This document shows positions 15,476 to 20,684 of a stretch of DNA of 21,706 bases, piece after piece; the first letter of the stretch is position 1, and every line of letters begins with the position of its first letter. Made by a program: the position numbers and the translations under genes. Where the stretch lies: the IMG/VR virus record IMGVR_UViG_3300009702_000093, positions 1 through 21,706 of that record; one strand, given 5' to 3'. Source of the stretch: a virus. The notes under the pieces were generated by a model. The model was not told the DNA's origin, ran no database searches, and was given only the letters and a program-made list of their open reading frames with translations.

Positions 15476-15877
15476 TTACTGGACCCAGACGCCGTTGGAA
15501 TCGAGTGACACCACCACGCCGGCGGCGGATCGCGTGCCAGCGCCGTTGGTGGCCGCCACGCTTTCGTCGTCGACGATGTAGCAGACCTGGCCGAGACTGG
15601 CCTGGGTGACCGGGTCGCCGCCGTCGTTGGCGAACTTGAAGGCCTTGCCGCGACTGACGGCCACCGACTTGTCGCCGTTGGCGCCACCGGTGTTGTCCAC
15701 CTGCTCCTCAAAGCGGCCCAGGTAGGTCAGGTTCAGCGCCGTGGAGCCGGGTGCGGCGTAGCCATTGGCGTCTGCAACCGCCAGCCCGCCGGCAAAACAC
15801 TTGGCGTTGGCGGCCACGGGGACGGAGATCAGCTCACCGTCTTTTTTGGGGGTATTGCGATCGGCTGTCAGAGCCAT
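15476..15877 (-). CDS. head decoration / capsid cement protein (DUF2190-like)
   Basis: A 133-residue protein between protease-scaffold and major capsid genes, the place of small decoration proteins in many Mu-like and lambda-like heads. The protein is Ala/Gly/Val-rich with short beta strands. Typical DUF2190 features are the ISVPVAANAKCFAGGLAVAD opening, TYLGRFEEQVDNTGGANGDK in the middle and VCYIVDDESV, then a short AAGVVVSLDSNGVWV end. It would coat or lock capsid hexamers after expansion. ATG at 15877 follows an AGGAGAG Shine-Dalgarno about 7 nt upstream, so it is well translated by itself. Confidence 0.8.
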   Translation of the reverse strand: MALTADRNTPKKDGELISVPVAANAKCFAGGLAVADANGYAAPGSTALNLTYLGRFEEQVDNTGGANGDKSVAVSRGKAFKFANDGGDPVTQASLGQVCYIVDDESVAATNGAGTRSAAGVVVSLDSNGVWVQ

Positions 15878-15920
15878 GATGCGTCTCTCCTATATATGGG
15901 TAGCGTTGGGTTGACCCGGC

Positions 15921-16421
15921 TCAGGCCTGGCCGTACTTCTTGATGTCCTCGACCGAGTTGCCGAACTGGTCGGCCACCGCCTGGGCTTCGGCGTTCAGCG
16001 CCGTGCCGTCGCCTTCGGGCTTCTTCTTGTCCAGCTCGGTGTCGGGGACGATCTGCGGCGCGCTCTCGCAGAACTTCCGGAAGCGCTCCAGGCCGCCATC
16101 CTGGGCGCAGCTGGCGGTGTAGAACTCGACGCTGGCCGGGGTGATCTTGCCGGCGTTGAGCGCGGTCTCGATCTCGGCCTTGATTTCAGCGTCCCTGGAC
16201 TCGGTCTTGATCGACTCCAGCTGCTGTTCGGCGTTGGTGGCGCGCTGGATCTGTGCGTCGTAGTCGGCACGTGGCACGTACAGATCCAGTGACGGTGTCG
16301 CCTGGGCGTTGCGGGCGGTGTCGATGTCAGTCCGCAGCTGGTTGATGGCGCTGATGGCCTGTTCCTCGGTGGCGTTATCAGCCAGCCCCAGGGCAGCACA
16401 AATGGCTTTTGAAAGGTTCAT
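15921..16421 (-). CDS. nested scaffold protein (Mu gpZ-like)
   Basis: A second internal ATG at 16421 begins the scaffold segment (MNLSKAICAALGLAD). GGAGA (plus TCTCC, 16429-16433) lies 7 nt before it. The product is 166 residues with a helical coiled-coil-like middle (YDAQIQRATNAEQQLESIK) and an acidic tail. Mu makes its scaffold gpZ from an internal start in gene I, so this is expected for the family. The scaffold helps assemble the prohead and is removed by the protease. Confidence 0.7.
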   Translation of the reverse strand: MNLSKAICAALGLADNATEEQAISAINQLRTDIDTARNAQATPSLDLYVPRADYDAQIQRATNAEQQLESIKTESRDAEIKAEIETALNAGKITPASVEFYTASCAQDGGLERFRKFCESAPQIVPDTELDKKKPEGDGTALNAEAQAVADQFGNSVEDIKKYGQA

Positions 16422-16652
16422 GGAATCTTCTCCATTGTTTGCAGGTAAGGTTTTGTTGAGCGTGTCGACTGACACACCCAGCACACGGGCGAAGCCGGCC
16501 AGACGGTTGTCCGGCGGGCGGGAAATCTCACCGCGCAGGATTTCACCCATCGTGGATTCACTGATGCCGCCGGCCTTAGCCAGCTGCGCAGTGGTGATGT
16601 TCTTTTCTTTCATGAGGCGCGTTAGCAGGCGCCCCAGATCGCTGGCTTGCAT
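15921..16652 (-). CDS. possible nested product: HTH + scaffold
   Basis: An internal in-frame ATG at 16652 (peptide MQASDLGRLLTRLMKEK) is preceded by AGGAGA (plus TCTCCT, 16661-16666) with an 8-nt spacer, a near-ideal ribosome-binding site. The 243-residue product would keep the XRE-type HTH and the scaffold but drop the protease. Since the full-length start has no Shine-Dalgarno, this product could be more abundant. Whether it binds DNA or only joins the prohead is not known. The start quality is seen in the sequence; expression is inference. Confidence 0.5.
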   Translation of the reverse strand: MQASDLGRLLTRLMKEKNITTAQLAKAGGISESTMGEILRGEISRPPDNRLAGFARVLGVSVDTLNKTLPANNGEDSMNLSKAICAALGLADNATEEQAISAINQLRTDIDTARNAQATPSLDLYVPRADYDAQIQRATNAEQQLESIKTESRDAEIKAEIETALNAGKITPASVEFYTASCAQDGGLERFRKFCESAPQIVPDTELDKKKPEGDGTALNAEAQAVADQFGNSVEDIKKYGQA

Positions 16653-17156
16653 GGATAGACTCTCCTGATTGAGTGCCGGCAACGGCAGATTGGGGTTGTT
16701 GACCAGGCCGACCGAACGCATCCGGGTGATGCGGCCGGTCTCGCGTTCAAACAGGAAGGTCGGCGACAGGTAGCGGTACTCGCGCGCCTGCAGGGAATTG
16801 CGTCCGGCGTCGGTCCAGGTGACGTGGCCCCAGATCGCACCGCCGTCACGGACTTCGAGTTTGTTGATCCAGCCGGCGGCCGGCGAGGGTTCGCCGTGGC
16901 GTGCCTTCAGTTCGGTGGCGTGATTCCAGTCAACGGGCAGATCCTTGCCATCTGCAGCAAACGCATCGAGGATGGCCTGCGGCTGATCGTTCAACCAGGC
17001 GCGGCCGTCGCGGCCAATGACCTGCTGGCCGGCCGGGATCAGTTCGACGACATCGGGCAGCGCGCCCTGCTGGGCGTTGAGTTCGAGGCACAGCGTCGCC
17101 AGCTCCGGGCTGAGCGACTCGTTCATTGCGACGACAATGGCGGGATGACCGTACAT
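15921..17156 (-). CDS. prohead protease-scaffold (Mu gpI-like) with inserted HTH domain
   Basis: A 411-residue protein in three parts. Residues ~11-165 are the Mu gpI protease, with LPVDWNHATE (His 79), AAGWINKLEVRDGGAIWG and EYRYLSPTF (Ser 131), which carry the His and Ser expected at the active site. Residues ~173-238 are an XRE-type helix-turn-helix (RLMKEKNITTAQLAKAGGIS, then ILRGEISRPP and ARVLGVSVDTLN). Residues ~246-411 are the scaffold (gpZ-like), with LSKAICAALGLADNATEEQA and a coiled, acidic C-terminal half. In Mu the scaffold is also made from an internal start. The HTH between protease and scaffold is not standard. ATG at 17156 has no clear Shine-Dalgarno; ATG at 17126 is an alternative. 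An in-frame TAA just upstream excludes a longer form. Confidence 0.85.
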   Translation of the reverse strand: MYGHPAIVVAMNESLSPELATLCLELNAQQGALPDVVELIPAGQQVIGRDGRAWLNDQPQAILDAFAADGKDLPVDWNHATELKARHGEPSPAAGWINKLEVRDGGAIWGHVTWTDAGRNSLQAREYRYLSPTFLFERETGRITRMRSVGLVNNPNLPLPALNQESLSMQASDLGRLLTRLMKEKNITTAQLAKAGGISESTMGEILRGEISRPPDNRLAGFARVLGVSVDTLNKTLPANNGEDSMNLSKAICAALGLADNATEEQAISAINQLRTDIDTARNAQATPSLDLYVPRADYDAQIQRATNAEQQLESIKTESRDAEIKAEIETALNAGKITPASVEFYTASCAQDGGLERFRKFCESAPQIVPDTELDKKKPEGDGTALNAEAQAVADQFGNSVEDIKKYGQA

Positions 17157-17190
17157 GCGACCAATTGTGGGATGGGGCGGCGGTGGATTC

Positions 17191-17210
17191 CCGCTAAGGG
17201 GCCTTAGCGG
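17191..17210. promoter_or_regulatory. perfect palindrome upstream of the protease-scaffold gene (operator candidate)
   Basis: CCGCTAAGG-GG-CCTTAGCGG is a perfect inverted repeat with 9-bp arms and a 2-bp centre, 35 nt before the ATG at 17156. The following minus-strand bases are not T-rich, so a terminator is unlikely. It lies about 17-36 nt downstream of the start expected from a weak sigma70-like promoter. A dimeric HTH protein would fit such a site, and the gene downstream encodes an HTH domain. The link is inference. Confidence 0.4.
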
Positions 17211-17233
17211 TATTTCTTGAGGACGTACATCAC

Positions 17234-17262
17234 AGGTTAAGCGCCAGCAAAGTCGGCGTCAA
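17234..17262 (-). promoter_or_regulatory. weak sigma70-like promoter candidate
   Basis: On the minus strand TTGACG (17262-17257, 5 of 6 to the -35 consensus) is followed after 17 nt by TAACCT (17239-17234, 3 of 6 to the -10). It lies in the non-coding gap and would transcribe the protease-scaffold gene. Mu late promoters need an activator, so a poor -10 may be normal. By-eye matches of this quality arise by chance. Confidence 0.22.
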
Positions 17263-17413
17263 CGCCGGCGGTACGGAATTTCGCTCGCAGTTTGATTGTG
17301 GATGCCACAGACCGCATTTAAATCTTTTCAGATTCATTTAACGGTTTCGAGGATACCCGGTAGGCGCGCTTTTCTGAGATCGCGGCTCAGGCGGGCGCTC
17401 AGGCGGTCTGACG

Positions 17414-17449
17414 GATTTGGGCATTTTGGGCGCTTTGGGGCGTTTTTGC
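17414..17449. repeat. short degenerate tandem repeat with G-runs
   Basis: On the plus strand the unit (A/G)(T/C)TT-TGGGC recurs about every 9-10 bp: ATTTGGGC, ATTTTGGGC, GCTTTGGGGC, then a fourth degenerate unit GTTTTTGCGC. It holds three runs of three or four G with 6-nt loops, and a further GGGG lies about 20 nt on. It could be a protein-binding array or only low-complexity DNA. It does not belong to a supported gene. Confidence 0.35.
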
Positions 17450-17516
17450 GCCACCGGCCGGTGGGGTCTACACTGAGGTCTCGGGTGAGCGTGACGCGGT
17501 GATATTCTCCCGGCCG

Positions 17517-17581
17517 TAGCACCACCTTCGGGTGGGAGCGCTATGTGGGGTTTCCGGCATCTGCCGGGTGGGAGGCCCCAC
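17517..17581 (-). ncRNA. double-hairpin RNA element after gpF
   Basis: Read on the minus strand, 12 nt after the stop of the nuclease-like segment, an outer stem GTGGGG/CCCCAC (17581-17576 with 17550-17545) encloses CCGGC-AGAT-GCCGG. A second hairpin CCACC-CGAA-GGTGG with a lower TAGC/GCTA stem follows (17543-17517). The ten bases CTCCCACCCG are repeated in both halves (plus CGGGTGGGAG at 17529-17538 and 17565-17574). No T-tract follows, so intrinsic termination is unlikely. It could be an RNA-stability element, an attenuator or part of a non-coding RNA. No family was recognised. Confidence 0.4.
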
Positions 17582-17593
17582 CGCTCACCTTCT

Positions 17594-18000
17594 TTACTTG
17601 CCCAGTAATCGTTTGATTTCCCGATCCCGCTTGGCGGCATCCCGGCTCAGCCTCCGGAAGCTGGTCAGGAATATCGTCTTGCCGCTCTCGGTCGCCTTCA
17701 CCACGCTGACAAAGCCCTGCGTCTCTTCCAGGAAGTAGATGAGTGTACGCGGGCTATCCTGGACCCGCCGACCGCGTTCGATGGTTTCCTGCACCCGCGC
17801 ATAGTCGGAGGCTTTGATATCAGGGTGGATCGTCCGCTGTTTTCCGGCTGTCTCCGACGACATCAGCACCGCATGCGTCTGCGCGCCGATCCGCCCCGCG
17901 TCGGCCTCGGGCAGCGTGCCGACCGGGAACCGGCCCTCCGGCTTTTTGTACCAGGCGGCGAAGCCGGGTGTCTGCACCAGGGTGCACGCCGGCCGCCGCG
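17594..18000 (-). pseudogene. PBECR-type nuclease-like C-terminal segment of gpF, out of frame
   Basis: The first GTG in this frame is at 17977, but the frame is open further upstream to beyond 18000. From 17977 on it reads QTPGFAAWYKKPEGRFPVGT, then LMSSETAGKQRTIHPDIKAS and TLIYFLEETQGFVSVVKATE, and ends FRRLSRDAAKRDREIKRLLG. The HP-I-x-x-x-DY, short strand, G-x-V-x-VVKAT pattern is that of phage Barnase/EndoU/ColicinE5-D/RelE-like (PBECR) domains, found at the C-terminus of many Mu F-like head proteins. It is in the +1 frame relative to gpF. No start with a ribosome-binding site serves it alone. Either gpF carries a frameshift (mutation or sequencing error) or an unusual recoding event joins the two. 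Confidence 0.65.
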
Positions 18001-18782
18001 AGCGGTGGTGTGGCGGCGTTGATCTTGCTGGTGGCGGTTTCCAGTCCCTGGGCGAGTCGGGCCACGCGCCCCGGGTTGGTGTCCCAGCCCGGGTCGATGC
18101 CGACCGGCACGCGGGTCACCTCACCGGTGCGCTTGTTGATCCACTCGCGTGTGCGGGTAGGTGGCGCCTCAGTCAGGTACCGGCCTGTGGCTTTCAATCG
18201 TTCATATTCCCGCTTTGACACCTGCCTTACATGGCATTTACAGCCCCAGCCATTGGGCGGCATGTGGGCGGCCCAGAACGGATCGTCGATGGGCAGCAGC
18301 AGGCCGTCCCAGGCCACGTGCTCGGCGCGGTGGTTCTCTGAGGGGCCGAGTCTATATAGAAGATAGGGGTGGCTCTGGCGGTTGCGCTCGATGCGATCCC
18401 ACTGGCCGGCGGCGCGGGCGGTACGCAGGTTGGCCTGGTAGATCGTCCGCAGGCGGGGTGGACTGCCGAGCTGCACGGTGCGCACCTCACCGGTCACGGG
18501 GTCGAGGCGATCCTTGACGCCCCACCAGCCGAGCTTTTCCAGGCGAGGCTTCAGGCTGCGGCCGAACTCGCGGAAGGTGATGCCGTCGGCCAGGGCGCGG
18601 TCAACCTCATCGCGTATCGAATTCAACACATCGAGGTTCATGGCCTTGGCCACGGTGAAATTCGTCGCGTGCTCCTCGCGCCAGACGTCGCGGTAGTCAA
18701 AGCCGGGTTTGAGTTTCTTGGCGCGAAAGAACGCCAGCGCCTCTTTCGGTACCGGACCCGGGGTGGTGGCGCTGCCCTTCAT
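17820..18782 (-). CDS. head morphogenesis protein, Mu gpF-like (SPP1 gp7 family), frameshifted tail
   Basis: A minor head protein needed for prohead assembly and DNA entry. The N-terminal half has EALAFFRAKKLKPGFDYRDV and AGQWDRIERNRQSHPYLLYR. The family core is R-x-EHVAWDGLLLPIDDPFW, then HMPPNGWGCKCHVRQVSKRE, with the conserved H, W, C-K-C and DG at about 158-195. From about residue 268 the frame leaves the expected sequence: the last ~55 residues (VHPGADTRLRRLVQKAGG, then Arg/Ala-rich) look like out-of-frame sequence, while a PBECR-like domain continues in the +1 frame. ATG at 18782 overlaps the upstream stop (ATGA). The gpF core appears intact; only the appended domain is disconnected. 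Confidence 0.85.
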   Translation of the reverse strand: MKGSATTPGPVPKEALAFFRAKKLKPGFDYRDVWREEHATNFTVAKAMNLDVLNSIRDEVDRALADGITFREFGRSLKPRLEKLGWWGVKDRLDPVTGEVRTVQLGSPPRLRTIYQANLRTARAAGQWDRIERNRQSHPYLLYRLGPSENHRAEHVAWDGLLLPIDDPFWAAHMPPNGWGCKCHVRQVSKREYERLKATGRYLTEAPPTRTREWINKRTGEVTRVPVGIDPGWDTNPGRVARLAQGLETATSKINAATPPLAAAGVHPGADTRLRRLVQKAGGPVPGRHAARGRRGADRRADACGADVVGDSRKTADDPP

Positions 18783-19111
18783 GCGGTGTACCGCACGCGT
18801 TTATGGACGGGCGTTTTCTCAATCCAGTCGGTTGCCCAGGCGCTCTCGTAGGCGAGATACAGCGTGACCAGGCGGTGTCCGCTGATCACCACGACGACAG
18901 ACTGGTAGCGCTTATAGGGATGTGGCACCAGCAGGTAGGTGGCATCGTCGTCGCCATGTTTGAGTAGGTGGGTGATGCTGCGGGGGAGATGCATCACCCA
19001 GGCCGTGGAAAGCACTGACGCCAGGTCTTTCCCCTTCAGTAGCCAGGGCGCACGTGTCAGCGCGCGGCAGGTGAAATGGGTGGTCGGTATCAGTGGCGCA
19101 ACCTCACCCAT
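18779..19111 (-). CDS. unrecognised 110-residue protein between portal and gpF
   Basis: A protein of 110 residues (MGEVAPLIPTTHFTCRALTR at its start). It has a basic N-terminal half and a beta segment (YLLVPHPYKRYQSVVVVISG) followed by LVTLYLAYESAWATDWIE. ATG at 19111, 4 nt after the portal stop, was preferred over the longer frame from 19147, which overlaps the portal gene. It ends in an ATGA overlap with gpF. I do not recognise a family. The VVVVISGHRLVTLY pattern is faintly like the last strands of small RelE/BECR-fold RNases, but no catalytic set is identifiable, so no function is assigned. Close coupling to gpF suggests a joint role in the head. Confidence 0.6.
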   Translation of the reverse strand: MGEVAPLIPTTHFTCRALTRAPWLLKGKDLASVLSTAWVMHLPRSITHLLKHGDDDATYLLVPHPYKRYQSVVVVISGHRLVTLYLAYESAWATDWIEKTPVHKRVRYTA

Positions 19112-19115
19112 CGGG

Positions 19116-20684
19116 TCACACCGCGTCAGTCGCGTCGCCCATCCCACGCGCCTTGAACGCGGCCTGCGCCAGCGCCTGGACCAGTTCGGTGTTGTCCATT
19201 GTGTCCAGCAGGTCGGCCAGGCCGGTCACGAACTCATCGTAGGTCTGGGCGTTGTTGGCGAGATCCAGCACCGGCTGGACGATGGGTCGCATCTGCGGTT
19301 CCCAGTCGGCCAGGGCCTCATCGGCCAGGGCATCGAGGGCGTCGACGTGCTGGCCGGCGGCGTTGAGCGCGGTACCGCAGTGGGTGCAGTGGCCCGCCTG
19401 GTTGGCCGCCGGTGCGGCTGGCGCGGCACCGGCCGGCGCCTGGAGCAATTTGACGTTCTTGCCGGTGGCCGGGTCCGGCAGGCCGAGCTTGTCGCGCACC
19501 ACGCTGGCTTCGACTTCCAGGCCCAGCGGCACCAGTTTGACCAGGGCATCGGTCAGTGACTGGATGTCTTCCGGCTCGGCGACGGTCAGGGTGACGAGCG
19601 GGTAGTTCGCCTGTACGCCGTAATTGAGATCGATGAACGGCCGCACCAGGTCACGGTTCAGCGTGTTACACAGTTGCCTGGCATCGTCGACCTGAATATC
19701 GCCGCGTACCTTGTCATGCACCTGGGCCTGGGCGTTGGAGCTGCCGTTGTCGGTGGTCATGGTCTGACCGAGCACGCCCTTGGAGATCTGCTCATCCCAC
19801 CATTGCGCTAGGCCGAGGAACAGCTTGTCGCCGCCGGCGCCCTGGGCGGCCTGCTGGAATTCGATGCGCATGGAGTCAGGCAGGACGGCCGCCGCGTCCG
19901 AGCCGATGTTGGCGACGGCGCTGATCAAGGTCTGGATGTCTTCGTTGCTGGCGTTGGCGCCATAGCGGCCGAGACGCAGCGGCATGCCGAACACTTCGGC
20001 AAACGCCATCCAGTCCTTGACGCTGTAGGCTTTGCACATATAGCCGACGACGGCGAGGCGTGCCAGGCCGTTACGAATCGGCAGGCCGGACTTGATGCGC
20101 GGCTGGTGGACGATGAACTTGTAGGGCGGTAGCGGCACGCCATTGAGATCCTGCTCATCGATGAGCAGCAGCTCGCGGCCGCTGACGCGGTCGAACATAA
20201 AGAAGCGCGGATCACGCCATTCATAGCGCGCCGGCGTCCACTGCGGGCCTTGCCGGTCCCAGATGATTTCCGTGGCGGAATAGCCTTTGCCCAGCGCATC
20301 CATCATGTCTTTTAGCATGTCGCCGAAGGCCGGCTTGCGCACCAGGTTGTGGACCGCATCCGCCAGCTCGATGTCGCGCTTGTCGTCGCTCGCCGCTTCG
20401 ACCTGGACGGGCAGACCGGTGACGGCCAGCTTACGTGTCGACAGCACGCTGCCGTAGTGCAGGTCGCGCTCCTCCATTTCCTCGGCGAGCGTCAGGTAGT
20501 CACGGTGATCCCCTTCCACAGCGTTGCCCAGAAGGGTCGCCAGGCTGGCGGGCGTGAGGCGATACGAGACCGAGTCGTTACCCCACAGGGTGCGTACCCC
20601 GGTGAGGCTGGGGGCGGCGACTTCGCGGGTGAGTTCACGTTTGCGGATCGGGCGGCCACGACGGTCGAGGATGACGCTCTCCAT
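19116..20684 (-). CDS. portal protein, Mu gp29-like (DUF935)
   Basis: A 522-residue portal through which DNA is packaged. The DUF935 features run in order: ILDRRGRPI near the start, DPRFFMFDRVSGRELLLID after the first third, then KFIVHQPRIKSGLPIRNGLA, VKDWMAFAEVFGMPLRLGRY, an ILGQTM-like VLGQTMTTDNGSSNAQAQVH and DLVRPFIDLNYG. The C-terminal extension has a Cys-x-x-Cys (HCTHCG) and a helical LADLLDTMDN end, as in other family members. ATG at 20684 was chosen over the GTG one codon earlier because its spacing from AGAGAGG is better and it overlaps the terminase stop as TGATG. It looks intact. Confidence 0.92.
   Translation of the reverse strand: MESVILDRRGRPIRKRELTREVAAPSLTGVRTLWGNDSVSYRLTPASLATLLGNAVEGDHRDYLTLAEEMEERDLHYGSVLSTRKLAVTGLPVQVEAASDDKRDIELADAVHNLVRKPAFGDMLKDMMDALGKGYSATEIIWDRQGPQWTPARYEWRDPRFFMFDRVSGRELLLIDEQDLNGVPLPPYKFIVHQPRIKSGLPIRNGLARLAVVGYMCKAYSVKDWMAFAEVFGMPLRLGRYGANASNEDIQTLISAVANIGSDAAAVLPDSMRIEFQQAAQGAGGDKLFLGLAQWWDEQISKGVLGQTMTTDNGSSNAQAQVHDKVRGDIQVDDARQLCNTLNRDLVRPFIDLNYGVQANYPLVTLTVAEPEDIQSLTDALVKLVPLGLEVEASVVRDKLGLPDPATGKNVKLLQAPAGAAPAAPAANQAGHCTHCGTALNAAGQHVDALDALADEALADWEPQMRPIVQPVLDLANNAQTYDEFVTGLADLLDTMDNTELVQALAQAAFKARGMGDATDAV

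Larger units (their letters stand above)
17157..17593. other. 437-nt non-coding, hairpin-rich gap between gpF and the protease gene
   Basis: No convincing gene is present. Two overlapping Arg/Pro-rich frames (17338-17640 and 17334-17525, minus) and a 25-codon frame lack ribosome-binding sites and look like translated structure. The gap holds the double hairpin at 17517-17581, the tandem repeat at 17414-17449, TGTGG-ATG-CCACA (17297-17309), a GTCGGCG-TCAA-CGCCGGC hairpin (17252-17269), the perfect palindrome at 17191-17210 and a weak promoter. In an operon where most genes overlap, a gap of this size with so many inverted repeats is probably regulatory or a former insertion site. Confidence 0.6.

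Noticed and set aside
15439-15711. N-terminal extension of the capsid frame up to 15711
   Set aside because: The extra residues are Ser/Thr/Pro/Arg-rich shadow of the decoration gene, which fully overlaps it; the first sensible start is ATG 15438.
17334-17640. Two overlapping Arg/Pro-rich minus-strand frames as small genes
   Set aside because: No ribosome-binding site, GTG or overlapping starts, low-complexity composition; better explained as translated hairpins and repeats in a non-coding gap.
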